Assembly: GCA_028023455.1 (NCBI GenBank)
Contig: JAQFVV010006271.1
Coordinates: 3,496,673 to 3,560,672, forward strand
Direction of reading: 5' to 3'
Length of the DNA stretch: 64,000 nt
DNA from: Epiperipatus broadwayi
Lineage: Eukaryota; Onychophora; Udeonychophora; Euonychophora; Peripatidae
In this document: positions 32,592 through 45,194 of the stretch, piece by piece
How positions within the stretch are numbered: the first letter of the stretch is position 1
Layout: the number at the start of each line of letters is the position of its first letter
Made by a program: the position numbers and the translations under genes
The notes under the pieces: generated by a model
Databases searched by the model: none
What the model saw: the letters and a program-made list of their open reading frames with translations, nothing else
Told to the model about the DNA's origin: nothing

Positions 32592-32640
32592 CCATGTATA
32601 TACCATATATATATATATATATATATATATATGGTAATTA
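32530..32640. repeat. (TA)n tracts with inverted flanks downstream of the PLE
   Basis: TA tracts at 32,530-32,588 and 32,605-32,636. TACCATATAT before and ATATATGGTA after the second tract are reverse complements. Confidence 0.9.
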
Positions 32641-33760
32641 CTCACATATAACAATGTTCATGCACTTAATTAAAATTATATCACTTTATCACATTTTAAA
32701 TGTATAAATGTGTATGCATTAAATGCATACAATATTAATATGGCTGTTGGATGTGTGCACTTATACAAATACATGCACATACACATAAATATACATTATT
32801 TCATATAAAATACATTATTAGATGCTTATATATGTAAACTAGGATGGATTTGAACTGGGAAAACTACTACAATGGAACATAGAAGGTGAAACAGGATGAT
32901 GGTTAAATAATACCCTTTCAATAAATATACATATTACTGCTTTATATGGAACCAAATATTATTTACATAATTGTTATATAAATCATTTATATTTTATATA
33001 ATTGCTATTGTCTACCTTTTCCCTATGATAGCCACAATTTTATAATATATACTATTGCAGTTTAATTACAAAATAGCAGGCAGAATTTCATCACGTTTTA
33101 TCTGATATCATCAGTTTTTAGTTTGTTCACAATTTTATCAATTTTTGTAATAAATATTAAATTTTGTACATTAAAGAACTTATGATCTCTTTAACAATAA
33201 GCAATGTGCATTTTTTATACTAATACTACTATAAAGTCATGTTTTAATCTTTATTATTAAATTTTTTATTCGGATTTTTTGTTGTCTACTTTTTTGTGAT
33301 CTTGGATTAGGTGTTTTTTAACATATAATTTAATAAGTAACAATTCCTCTGAGAAACGTAGATACTACAGCCTTTTTTAATATCTTATAATATAATTTCT
33401 TTAGTTTAATATTTTTATGTTTTAGATAAAATATGAATATTGTTTAAAAATTATTACAATTTAAATTTTGATGTATTTAGAATTTTACATTATTTATATC
33501 ACGACAGAAAAAGTCAATTGTATCAAACTATTCTATTCGGATAATTAACCAGCATTTTAATAAATCATGACAAATAATAATAAATCAATAATATAACAAT
33601 ATTTGTAGTACCAAACATATAATTTTAAAGAGTGAAAAAAATGTATTTTTAAATGAGAAATAAAAATGTGACCAGGGTTTTAAAAGTATGTCAAGTCTAC
33701 TGAACTCATAGAAACAAAATGGTCCCGCCTAAGTAAACAAAGTAATCTTCAGAAGTTTTT
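32641..33760. other. Non-coding AT-rich stretch upstream of candidate gene
   Basis: I see no gene or repeat family here. Confidence 0.4.
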
Positions 33761-33769
33761 TATTTTTTC

Positions 33770-33814
33770 TATAAATACCAGTCTTGGTAATTGAAAATAT
33801 AATTTTAGTCAGAG
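33770..33814 (+). promoter_or_regulatory. Candidate core promoter (TATA box and initiator)
   Basis: TATAAATA at 33,770-33,777 is followed about 38 bp later by AGTCAGAG (33,807-33,814), which fits an arthropod/invertebrate-like TCAGT initiator. The signal-peptide ATG follows at 33,825, which would give a very short 5' UTR. The spacing is slightly long for TATA-Inr. Confidence 0.4.
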
Positions 33815-33824
33815 TGAAAGCAAT

Positions 33825-33903
33825 ATGAACTTGTACATGTGCTTCGTTTTTACTTTGATTGTAACTCTAGTTAGTTACAACTCAAAAGTCAGTGCCGCTA
33901 ATG
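33825..33903 (+). CDS. Exon 1 of a putative small secreted protein (signal peptide)
   Basis: ATG at 33,825 opens 26 codons beginning MNLYMCFVFTLIVTLVSYNS, then KVSAAN. This is a textbook signal peptide: short N-region, hydrophobic core FVFTLIVTLV, polar C-region and a likely cleavage after V-S-A or S-A-A. The exon ends with one base of the next codon (phase 1) at a strong donor, G|GTAAGA, at 33,904. A TATA box and initiator-like motif lie just upstream. Joined in phase to the acceptor at 35,034 it gives a 33-residue product. I do not recognise the family. Such genes, with a signal-peptide exon and then tiny exons, occur among secreted peptides, venoms and flatworm micro-exon genes. Calling it one of these would be speculation. 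Confidence 0.5.
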
Positions 33904-35034
33904 GTAAGATTAAAATTTTAATTTGTAATTCATTTAGAAATTATTTAGTCGATAATGCATGACTACTTATAAAAAGATAGGAATTAAGAAAAACAGATGT
34001 AAATTCTAAAAATCGATTTGGAATATTGTAACAGGAAGTCTAAAAGAAGAGTAAATATAAAAATAATGTAGATAGAATGACTTATGTTAATTTTCCATAT
34101 ATATTAGAAAAAAATATATATTTGCATAATATAAAACTCAGAATATTTAAAATTCACTGATAAAAATAACGTTGATGCTGTTATAGTCAAACCACAAACT
34201 GATTCATCTCATTTTATATTTAATATTTAATTATTACTAAGAAATTTTTCCACTACATAGTTCATTAAATGCAAAAAAATAATATATATATATATATTCA
34301 TTTCTACTATGATTTCATGACATGTTTAATTGTAACACATAATACAACACACATAGCTCTCAAGTTGCTAATAAAACGGAACACTACGTATAATTGAGAG
34401 TTCTTAATTAAATTTCCTGTAGATCAATAGTTGTGTTTCCAAACGCATCATTTAATCTAAAAAAATGTGATACTTTTTATTTATATTGAATGTATATACA
34501 AGACATAATAATTAGTGCAATCTTTTAATAAAGCTTATACTCCAAAATTAGTCTGATATATTTCATAGTTAAATAGTTTTTTTTCTACTGTATCTGGTTT
34601 ATGTCAGAAAATAAAGACTTTAAGAGTGATGTAGGCACGTTAACTATTCTTATTTAAATAAATACATGAAAATGACACACTTAAATATGTGTGAGAATGA
34701 TATGAAAATGAGAATAGAATAGATGAATTAATAAACGTCAATCCCTTTTTAAAGTAATATAAGACAAAAACAATGTATACTGATATGCACACACTACAAT
34801 TATTGATTTGCATGTTATTGGGCTTGAATTACTACATTTGTTAGATATATTTTTGACATATTATTAATTATTAATATTAATTAACTTACTATCTATCAAT
34901 ATATATGAAATTGTTGTATACAATCTTATAATGTATATCATACCTGACAGATGATTGAATTAAATTCTATATAAGCTTAAATTATAAAGTAAATTTCAAA
35001 TTTTCGATTTTTAACTGTCATTTCATTCCCACAG

Positions 35035-35057
35035 GAAATGAAAATACACCATTGTAA
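35035..35057 (+). CDS. Candidate terminal exon of the small secreted protein gene
   Basis: A good acceptor, TTTCATTCCCACAG, ends at 35,034. Read in phase 1 from exon 1 the codons are GGA AAT GAA AAT ACA CCA TTG then TAA, giving GNENTPL and a stop at 35,055-35,057. The mature peptide would be only about 8-10 residues, which is suspiciously short. An alternative is a 19-nt micro-exon using the GTAATT at 35,054 as donor. AATAAA at about 35,236 could be the polyadenylation signal. Confidence 0.35.
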
Positions 35058-35235
35058 TTATTCCAAAACTAAGAGACTACAGAAGCCCTAAGGCAGATAT
35101 GGTTTAAATAATAATGTTCAACACAATTAAGCAACATTCCATCACTTTAAATGTAATCCATATATACAAGTTAATGATTATATGAGTATGAAATTTAAAG
35201 ACATTTTCTATCTTAGCTCTATCAATCTAACCAAA

Positions 35236-35241
35236 TAAATA
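35236..35241 (+). terminator. Candidate polyadenylation signal AATAAA
   Basis: The first AATAAA in the candidate 3' UTR, about 180 bp after the stop. Such motifs are frequent in AT-rich DNA, so the support is only positional. Confidence 0.2.
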
Positions 35242-35259
35242 TTCATGCTATAGAATATT

Positions 35260-35950
35260 TTATTTATATTTTGGGAAAGTATTTATTTCTTGGCTGTGCT
35301 TTGGATACTTTGATTTTTATTCTCAGATTTGTTTATAAAATAATACTCTCCACACAGAGAGACTAAATAAAAATATACCCTTTATTAATAGGTTAGGATT
35401 GAATAAATGCACAGAATTCTGCCTAGTTCACATTTATAATAATTGTTTTGAATACCGTTTAGTTGTTCTTATATACCTCTATGTAGGATATCAATAATTA
35501 TTATTTGTATTTTCATTATCTAAACTAGATTTTACTCTAATTCTTATCTTATAACCCTGTTTTTCAAAAATGTGTATAACCCTGAGAAACATGTCATGCA
35601 CTATTAGTTATGTATTTAACCATCCTTTGCCAAACCATATTACAGTTGCCTCATCAAATATTCCATGAAAAACAAGCAACTGCATAGTCTTTAGTAAATT
35701 CTTATTATTAGTTCGTAAATGATATATTAGGATGATCATACTACATCAATAATTACATCACAATAATATAGCTAAATTTCAAGTGGTATTTATTAAATAC
35801 AAAAATATTACCTACTTTGATGTCAAAACCTACCTGCACAAATGAATGTTTTAATCCAGATAGAAAATTGATTTTGAACACAACTTAAAACTTGATGTAT
35901 ATTCATTGTTATTTAGCTTCAGATAATTATAGTCAACATTAAAATTATAT
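35260..35950. other. AT-rich stretch before LTR element 2
   Basis: No gene is seen. It ends in a TA tract (35,946-35,970) into which the LTR element has inserted. Confidence 0.4.
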
Positions 35951-35970
35951 ATATATATATATATATATAT

Positions 35971-38181
35971 TGTACCGGGGCGCTTCTACCACCCGATCAC
36001 ATAGGGATTGTGGTTCCGAAACAAACATGACATAGCGTAAAGCTTTATTTATTTTCTTCTATCGATAACTGTTCACTATCAATACAAGGGGGTGCCAGAT
36101 ATGATGATTTAATTATAATTTAACTTCTCGCATCACCTTACGTCATGTCAAAACGATTTCGAAGTCTAATCCCGCCCACAAGCTCAAACTCCCAGCATGG
36201 GCCAATAGGATCACTCAGGGTCGCGATGTAATTGTTTCAAAATTACTATTATGGTAAAGGACGCTATGATAACCAATGGAGAAGACGCTCGATTAACTAA
36301 CTGATCGATCCAAGCATTGGACCATGTCATTGGTTATTTGGGACCAATGCGATTATTCGTCTATATCTCTAAACAATTAGAAGCTTATAAGATCATCCCC
36401 CCTATATTATACCATCCGGTAGAATTATTTACTCCAGCTATATTTACAACTCATTGACATTTATTTATATTTTATAATAGGCCCTCCCAATTCTTAAATC
36501 TATCTTAACTACGGAATAAGTAAATAAATAAATAAATAAACATCGTGACTTACGGCACGATGTTTTAAAGCAACAAGGTTTAAGAAAGATAAATCTAAAG
36601 TAATCTAACTAATTATATGCATAAATGCTAACTTTATTAATAATCAAGACGACAAATAGAATAAAGATTTAATTATAGGAAATGACTTGAGAAATGCTCG
36701 ACTTGTTTAAATACTGTACAAATTTATTTAATATAAAAAAAAAGCACATTGGTTAAAAGTTTTATTTACATGCACACACACGCATTTACGCACTCGCACA
36801 GAAAAGAACATATTATATATCGTAAAACATGGATGCATAGAATATAAATTTCTTTTTTTACATTTTTTATATTACATTTTCGAAGGTAAGTGTTATAAAT
36901 TATAAGATAATAATTAGGGTCAAAGTTCATATTTGAAAAGTCCTGAGATTTAAATTTTAGGAATTGCATAGTGTTTGATTTTACGAAGGTTGAGATTACA
37001 CTAATAAGTTACAATAATAATTTTTAAATATAATGAATTACGGAATATTTTATAGCTTAATTTGCGAAATCAAAGTTAGTTAATTATGAGATTGCCTTTT
37101 TTAAAAGTTTACGTATGGAATGAATGAAAGCATAAAAAATATAAAGTGTTTACCTAGGATTTTGGCTTATTCTTCCGCTGCTTCTAACTAAGTGGAGGTT
37201 TGAACATGGGAGATGATGTTTTCCATAAGGAGATTGTTCATTTCTTTTAAAGTTGAGCGTAATAAATCAGGATGATTCATGTGTTTCACGGAACATTATT
37301 GAACTGGTTGGAGCACTAATTTTAGATGGTAATATTATTAAGTATTCATAGCGACGGAGATGTTCTGGTGGCGGAGCGTCAATCAATCACTGAAGGGTTT
37401 CCTAGCCCCTCATGACAGTCGACGCTCTAAATATTAATTTCATATCGATCATCTTGAAAACGGGTAGCACAAACGAAGTAATTTAAATTAAATTGAATTT
37501 TGAGAAAGTTGAACAAAATTTGATAATTTGACTTGGCTTCTATTAATATTTAATTTTTCAATTAATTATTTTTTTTCAATCCCCTTTTTGCTTGATATTT
37601 ATATGGGTTGGATCTTATCTGAGGATCCAATCTCCCCACAGAGTTCCATGTTCTTAGAGTTGTCGTTGGGGTCCGTGTCCTACTCAATCCATGTGCTTAA
37701 GGCAATCTTATGTTTAGGCAATCTCATATTGCAATCTCAGTTAACAAACTTATATTCATTCACACCTTGAATGCATACGTGTGTGCGTGTCTTACGAGAA
37801 CAATGTAATTTACATTAGCTAAAAGTCGAGCATTTAATCTTTCTCAAAATCATTTCTATAAGCTTTTACTTTTACTACAATTATAATTTTAAAATATCCC
37901 TTTTTAGTTACCCCCATGGCATATACAAGTATAAATTATTTATTGATATTTATAATGGCATATTATTTTTCATTTTAGAGAATATTATTTTAGTAAATTA
38001 TGTTAAAGCCTTAAACTATTTAATTAGACATATTAATATTTTATTTTACAAGTGTATTTTAGAAAGTATGGAAAGAAAACTATATCTATTTTTTATCATA
38101 AGTTGTAAAAAAATAAAAATAGAGTATTTTACATTGCTTGAGTGTGTGTGTGTTTACATATACTGACTTTGTCTCGGTATA
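35971..38181 (-). repeat. 3' LTR of element 2
   Basis: It starts TGTACCGGGGCG on the plus strand and ends TCTCGGTATA. Except for short indels it is collinear with 40,542-42,743. It contains AATAAATAAATAAATA runs and several GGATCC-type short palindromes (near 37,610-37,640). No conserved ORF stands out. Confidence 0.85.
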
Positions 38182-38439
38182 TATCCCTGCGATCCGTCCA
38201 AAAAAAATTAAAATGTGAGGTTTGGCATTTTAATTTTTTCACAATAAAATTATTAATTTTCTTTCTATCTCTCTTTCTTTGCTCCGCTCCGTGTAAGCCG
38301 ACTACCCTACAGTTCGACTTCCCCTCACATAAAGAAAACGAAGTGGCAGGTCATGAGGTCAGGCTCGGATTGACATCTACGAACTAAACTCGGCGTGCCA
38401 TAATTGGTATATCTTGCCTAATCTGGTACAGGCACCCTG

Positions 38440-38572
38440 GGTGGAAGGTTGGCATGGGGATGGACATTTCCGAAGTCCTGCGATGCAAGGTTACGAACAT
38501 ATAGGCATTCTCTACGGCCTATCTAATGGAAGGCAGGGGGATGGACCTTTCCGAAGTCCCCTCTGCAAAAAT
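38440..38572. repeat. Pair of imperfect direct repeats with GGATGGAC and TTTCCGAAGTCC
   Basis: GGATGGACATTTCCGAAGTCC near 38,458 recurs as GGATGGACCTTTCCGAAGTCC near 38,538, about 80 bp apart, in the 3' internal region of element 2. Role unknown. Confidence 0.7.
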
Positions 38573-38757
38573 GACAACATGTGCGAGGTAGCGAATTATC
38601 TTTTATAGTACAATAAGCATTCGAAATATCCGAGCTCTGTACCCCCTAACACAATGGTAAATAGTGAGGGAAGGAACATCAATAGAGCACTCTCGTGATC
38701 CGGCTTTTCTTTCTTTCTTTAGGTGGTCTAGTTGAAGTCGGGCGACTTTCTTTGATC

Positions 38758-38848
38758 TAAAATGGCTTTCAGGAGTATTGACTTATTAAAATGGCTTTCA
38801 GAAATATTGACTTATTTAAAATGGCTTTCAGAAATGTTGACTTATTTA
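38758..38848. repeat. Tandem triplication, 30 bp unit
   Basis: Three units AAAATGGCTTTCAG followed by (G/A)A(G/A)T(A/G)TTGACTTATT. Units two and three are almost identical. They lie between the gag frame and the 3' LTR of element 2. Confidence 0.9.
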
Positions 38849-39070
38849 TCTCGAATAGTTTCCTTTCGTGTTTAGTTATCTGCGGTCGGCTGTGATTGAA
38901 AAGATGCTTTATTAACCCCCCTTGTTATTGTATGATGTGATGCGACGTGTAGGTCCTTTCCGGTCCGAGGTCGTTTTCCTTCAGTTCCAGTTGTTTATAA
39001 GTCATGCTCTGGTAGTCGTATTCCTTTGGAAAATCCGTGTTCGTCAGCGTGTTTTTAGCCTAAATTTTCA

Positions 39071-40143
39071 TTAGTATCGATCTGGTGGTAGCTTTCTCCT
39101 CTCTGGTTCTTGTCTCGGCCTCTCTATCTGCCTTCCCCGTCCTTCCGCTCGCTCGAACTTGGCTATGGCGTCCCCCATCTCGTGGATGCCCTTGTCATCC
39201 CGGCTTATCATCATCCGCCTGATGTCTGTCAGCATGTTGTGTTGGATGATCGAGATGATTTGCTCTTCCGTCATGTGATAGGCTGGCAGCTGCTGGAGGC
39301 CGGCCACCTGCCTGTAATAGAACTGGGTTATCGTCTCGGTAGGTTTGAACCCGTACTTTTCATTGGTGATGTGGAAGTAGATCCCTCTTGTCTGGTGGCG
39401 TTCCAAAAGCTTCGTAGGATCTCTTCTCGATATTCCACGAATGATCTAGGTTTAAACTTGTTCGTTCGCCACCAATCTCTAGCTGGCCCTTGCAGGTATG
39501 TGCTGGCAATATTGATTTTGTCCGGCTCCGGCTTAGAGGGCTCAGAGCACAGGTTCCGTGCGCTCTCCACGTGATCCATCGGACTCTCATTTTCACCTGC
39601 CCTGAAGATTTCAATTTTTATTTGCCTTTCGGCCCACGACTGGCTCGGTTCCCACACATTTATTCTCCGATCGAATTTCCTTTCCAATTCCTCCAGACGT
39701 TCGGCCATAATCTCTCTCAGTATGTTCTGTTGTGGCTCGATTCCTTCTATCTTTCTATCTATCACGTCCACCTTTCGTCTTACGTCCTCCAATTCCGCCT
39801 TTGCTTCTTCTATCTCGGCTTTTGCTGTGCCGATCTCTACCTTTATTGCGGTGATTTCAGTCTTTATTTCGTCGGTCTTTATTTCCTCTTTGCTCTCCTC
39901 CTCCTCTGACTCTCCTGTGTCTCCCTTCATTATTTTTCGTATCTCCCTAATGAGTTCCTCTCTATCCTCCTTTCTCTCTCTCCTTCTTTCTTCCCTATCT
40001 TCCCTCATCTCTATCATCATTTGGCTCATCATTCTTATGAGCATTTTTATGTCTGATTTGGCCTCTTCTTTAACCTCTATCTTCTTGAATGTTATAGGGC
40101 TTTCCCCTGTCTCCTCCCACGCAGTATCGTTATTGCTGTCCAT
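39071..40143 (-). pseudogene. Gag-like protein of LTR element 2 (one frameshift)
   Basis: The frame starts MDSNNDTAWEETGESPITFK at 40,143. Residues ~45-75 are Arg/Glu-rich (EDREERRRERKEDREEL) and ~80-150 are heptad-like coiled coil (EIKTDEIKTEITAIKVEI...). A gag capsid-like region follows: AERQIKIEIFRAGE, ESARNLCSEPSKPEPDKI, STYLQGPARDWWRTNKF, the last a hallmark of Ty3/gypsy-type and PNMA/Arc-type gag folds. Near 39,390 the frame shifts, and the same protein continues as RGIYFHITNEKYGFKPTETI...FYYRQVAGLQQLP to a stop at 39,071. There is no CCHC zinc knuckle. The shift could be a lesion or programmed; the local sequence shows no obvious slippery heptamer. Confidence 0.7.
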
Positions 40144-40522
40144 TTGATAAAAGATAACTTTTTGTTGATGCTTACAGGAACGTGATTATTTTATTTTTTT
40201 GATTTATTTTTGATACAAGTGATTAATTGACGTCCGCGCCTCTATCTCCCGCTATGTTTTTTTTTTTTTATTTATTTATTTCGCTCCGGCTCCAAAAGGT
40301 TTTATTATAAGGTTTGCGATATTGTGAATCGCCGTATTTTGTTCCGTTTACTTATTTTCCTTTTCTCCCTTTGTATTTGTCAAAAGTTTGTGTTTACATG
40401 AAAAAACATTTTTTTTTTTCGTCCTTTACGAGGTTCGGCCGCTTTTGGCTGATATTTTGATTTGCTTCTCTAAAACATTATTTGTATTAACTTCACGTTT
40501 GGAAGCGTCATTTGTCTTAGCC

Positions 40523-40541
40523 TCACATTGGAAGCGCCAAT
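40523..40541 (-). promoter_or_regulatory. Primer-binding site of LTR element 2
   Basis: Directly inside the 5' LTR on the minus strand the sequence reads ATTGGCGCTTCCAATGTGAG. TGGCGC one or two bases after the LTR is the standard position and form for a tRNA 3'-end complement. I could not match it to a specific tRNA. Confidence 0.55.
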
Positions 40542-42743
40542 TGTACCGGGGCACTTTGCCACCCGATCACGTAGGGATTGTGGTTCCGAAACAAACATGA
40601 CATAGCGTAAAGCTTTATTTATTTTCTTCTATCGATAACTGTTCACTATCAATACAAGGGGGCGCCAGATACGATGATTTAATTATAATTTAACTTCTCG
40701 CATCACCTTACGTCATGTCAAAATGATTTCGAAGTCTAATCCCGCCCACAAGCTCAAACTCCCAGCATGGACCAATAGGGTCACTCAGGGTCGCGATGTA
40801 ATTGTTTCAAAATTACTATTATGGTAAAGGACGCTATGATAACCAATGGAGAAGATGCTTGATTAACTAACTGATCGATCCAAGCATTGGACCATGTCAT
40901 TGGTTATTTGGGACCAATGCGATTATTCGTCTATATCTCTAAACAATTAGAAGCTTATAAGATCATCCCCCCTATATTATACCGTCCGGTAGAATTATTT
41001 ACTCCAGCTATATTTACAACTCATTGACATTTATTTAAATTTTATAATAGGCCCTCCCAATTCTTAAATCTATCTTAACTACGGAATAAGTAAATAAATA
41101 AATAAATAAACATCGTGACTTACGGCACGATGTTTTAAAGCAACAAGGTTTAAGAAAGATAAATCTAAAGTAATATAACTAATTATATGCATAAATGCTA
41201 ACTTTATTAATAATCAAGACGACAAATAGAATAAAGATTTAATTATAGGAAATGACTTGAGAAATGCTCGACTTGTTTAAATACTGTACAAATTTATTTA
41301 ATATAAAAAAAAAGCACATTGGTTAAAAGTTTTATTTACACGCACACACACGCATTTACGCACTCGCACAGAAAAGAACATATTATATATCGTAAAACAT
41401 GGATGCATAGAATATAAATTTCTTTTTTTACATTTTTTATATTACATTTTTGAAGGTAAGTGTTATAAATTATAAGATAATAATTAGGGTCAAAGTTCAT
41501 ATTTGAAAAGTCCTGAGATTTAAATTTTAGGAATTGCATAGTGTTTGATTTTAAGAAGGTTGAGATTACACTAATAAGTTACAATAATAATTTTTAAATA
41601 TAATGAATTACGGAATATTTTATAGCTTAATTTGCGAAATCAAAGTTAGTTAATTATGAGATTGCCTTTTTTTAAAAGTTTACGTATGGAATGAATGAAA
41701 GCATAAAAAATATAAAGTGTTTACCTAGGATTTTGGCTTATTCTTCCGCTGCTTCTAACTAAGTGGAGGTTTGAACATGGGAGATGATGTTTTCCATAAG
41801 GAGATTGTTCATTTCTTTTAAAGTTGAGCGTAATAAATCAGGATGATTCATGTGTTTCACGGAACATTATTGAACTGGTTGGAGCACTAATTTTAGATGG
41901 TAATATTATTAAGTATTCATAGCGACGGAGATGTTCTGGTGGCGGAGCGTCGATCAATCACTGAAGAGTTTCCTAGCCCCTCATGACAGTCGACGCTCTA
42001 AATATTAATTTCATATCGATCATCTTGAAAACGGGTAGCACAAACGAAGTAATTTAAATTAAATTGAATTTTGAGAAAGTTGAACAAAATTTGATAATTT
42101 GACTTGGCTTCTATTAATATTTAATTTTTCAATTAATTATTTTTTTCAATCCCCTTTTTGCTTGATATTTATATGGGTTGGATCTTATCTGAGGATCCAA
42201 TCTCCCCCCAGAGTTCCATGTTCTTAGAGTTGTCGTTGGGGTCCGTGTCCTACTCAATCCATGTGCTTAAGGCAATCTTATGTTTAGGCAATCTCATATT
42301 GCAATCTCAGTTAACAAACTTATATTCATTCACACCTTGAATGCATACGTGTCTTACGAGAACAATGTAATTTACATTAGCTAAAAGTCGAGCATTTAAT
42401 CTTTCTCAAAATCATTTCTATAAGCTTTTACTTTTACTACAATTATAATTTTAAAATATCCCTTTTTAGTTACCCCCACGGCATATACAAGTATAAATTA
42501 TTTATTGATATTTATAATGGCATATTATTTTTCATTTTAGAGAATATTATTTTAGTAAATTATGTTAAAGCCTTAAACTATTTAATTAGACATATTAATA
42601 TTTTATTTTACAAGTGTATTTTAGAAAGTATGGAAAGAAAACTATATCTATTTTTTATCATAAGTTGTAAGAAAATAAAAATAGAGTATTTTACATTGCT
42701 TGAGTGTGTGTGTGTTTACATATACCGACTTTGTCTCGGTATA
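40542..42743 (-). repeat. 5' LTR of element 2
   Basis: Partner of the LTR at 35,971-38,181, differing by about two dozen substitutions or small indels, including loss of a GTGTGCGT-type repeat near 42,350. On the minus strand transcription would start in this copy. Confidence 0.85.
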
Positions 42744-44833
42744 ATATATATACTATAATGGTTAGTTTGTATAGTTAAGATGTGGTGGAAAGCCAACTAT
42801 GACTAGACTACAAATAATAAATCACAGGTTAAATGAAGTTCTCTTGGTTAACATAATAATTATTATTAGTAAACTATAATTATTTAATATATAGCTGAAT
42901 AACGAATAATATTTTATTGTACCCATTATTCTACTATAACTGAATTTTGATGTGATCTTAGAATATGGATATAATAAAAAACTTATACAAATAACTTTAT
43001 CTTTATAATTTTAGGCATGTATCTAAATAATTATTATAAATAGTAAAATATTAGTATGTCCTTCAATCATGTTTAAATACTCTTGGCAATATTAAAATAA
43101 ATTATAATTTTCAAAAATTAAATGAAAGTAAAAAGATATACATATTATGTGACCATAAAAATACATTGTCATGTGATGATATGAATAAGCAAACATATAA
43201 AAATTAAATTAATTTAAATGATTATAAAATATGCTTTATTTATAAAATAAATAATAATGTTAATAAAATATTAAATAATAATTATGTATTTATTATGGTA
43301 GCATGTTTCTCAGATGTTTTTTAGAATATGAATAAGTATTTAAAAAATCAGGCCGTATTCTATATCTTAAATGTGTGTGTAACTATATCATCTCATCTTG
43401 TTATACTAGCTAACTCTATTAAGAAAGGCTGTTTAAGAAAAAAAATATACATTTGCTTTAATAAGTAACTATAAGAATAATATAGCGATATGTTTTATTT
43501 AATCTTACTTATTCACTCTGTCTCTAATAACATGAATTTTTTACAATAATATATTTTATTATATCTCTACTTCTTATGCTTGCTTCAGTATAACATATAA
43601 ACATAGGTACTCTTATATCTGAATTTTTTAACTTATATAATTTTATAAAGACACATAACATCACAATAATAGTTACATGAGCTACAATATAGTCATATAG
43701 GCTTGGCTCTATAATATGACAGCGCAATTAACCTATGTTAAAGAAATTCATAGTTATGGAGGCTGGAAAATATTTTAAAGATTAATAAAACACAATATCA
43801 TCTAAAAATAGTTCTGAATATTAATTTAAATAAACATATTAAAATAAAAAAGCTTTCTTAAATAACAAACATTCATACAGATATTTAATATAACAATATA
43901 AATTATAAGATACATTTTGATTATTAACTACCTGTTTGTCTGAGATCATTCCCTTTTGCCTCAATTTATTTAGTGCCACTATATCATAAGAATTCCATAT
44001 TTTATTTAATAACAAAGTTAATAAAAATAATAATTAGTATTTAAAGTTTTTTTAAACTATATATCTTTATTGAAACAATTTTCTCGATATTTTTTTACTG
44101 TTTATAGAATTTTATAGATTAATTAATTATCAAAGTAATTGTTTTTAATCATTTTACTCATCAAATAACTTTTAAAGAAATAATGAAAAAAATCAGTTTA
44201 AAATAATTTATTTATATTTTATTTAATAAGGAACAAAGTTAATAAAAAATATTAATTAAAATTTAAAGTTTTGGTGCTGATGCTCGTCACCATTTTGAAA
44301 TTTAAACACCTCCAAAAACACTGCTGACACATATAAGTGATAAATGACATTGACTAGAAGCATGTAGTTTTAAAAAACGGCAGGTAAAAATTAAAAAATG
44401 GTATAGTATGTGGGGCAAATAAACTAAAGTGCCCAAGACAAAGTATTCACATAAATTGCACTACATTTAAAAAAAAAATCATAAATGATATTTTCAAAAG
44501 CGTATGAAATAAATCAAAAGTCTATTTACATTATCTAGTATTTCGTGGAGTAAAAAAAATAAAGAAACTAATATTCAAAAACTATAATACTAAATCTCAA
44601 CAATATTGAAAAATTAGAAGACTTTCAACAATTTTTTAATTTAAGATTAGTAAACAAAATTTGGTTACATGTTACGGACTTACTTTTCAATTTACTTCAG
44701 AGGAAACCAGGATATATCTGCTCAAACTCCTTACTAATCCTGTATACTTGAGGGTAGTATAAGATGTTAAAACATTTTTAAAGAATTGCATAAAAACTAT
44801 AAGTAAAGATGCAAACATGATTAAAATATATAA

Positions 44834-44937
44834 TTACATTTTACTAAAGTTGATCCAAAATACTGTATGGTAATTAATATGATGATTACATTTTATTAGT
44901 GCTGATCCAAAATACTGTATGGTAGTTAACATGATGA
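44834..44937. repeat. Tandem duplication, 52 bp unit
   Basis: TGATCCAAAATACTGTATGG occurs at 44,851 and 44,903 with similar flanks (TACATTTTA...TAATATGATGA). Confidence 0.85.
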
Positions 44938-45194
44938 AGGTCAACATCAAAATACCCATGCTAGAAAGTAAAAAGAATAGTAACATAAATAAATTAAAAT
45001 ATGTTGAGTGTTTCAAATGTAAAAAGTATTGACTTTTAAATAAAATTAAATACAAACCTTTTCATCGTCATCATGTATATTTATCATCTTTTAAAATGCA
45101 ATAAGTAAATCTCAATCATTAAGATCCTTTTCACCCATCTTCCAACTGTTTGAATCTAAATGTGATTGCAGTAAATCTGGTGAAGTACCATTAA

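Larger units (their letters stand above)
35971..42743 (-). mobile_element. Gag-only LTR element 2 (complete, young, minus strand)
   Basis: Two direct LTRs of about 2.2 kb (35,971-38,181 and 40,542-42,743) enclose a 2.36 kb internal region with one gag-like frame on the minus strand. LTR ends are short imperfect inverted repeats (TGTACCG...CGGTATA). Both flanks are TA-rich, consistent with insertion into a TA tract. I counted roughly two dozen differences between the LTRs, so the insertion is recent. No protease, RT, RNase H or integrase is present. It must have been mobilised in trans, or it lost pol by deletion. The internal region is visibly more GC-rich than its surroundings. Confidence 0.85.

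Noticed and set aside
36884-36890. GAAG|GTAAGT donor-like site (also at 41,453)
   Set aside because: Lies in both LTRs of element 2, so it is part of the element and not evidence of a host exon.
39110-40147. Plus-strand ORFs of 139-154 residues opposite the element 2 gag
   Set aside because: Shadows of the minus-strand gag frame; composition (Ser/Phe/Leu-rich) is that of an antisense frame of a charged coiled coil.
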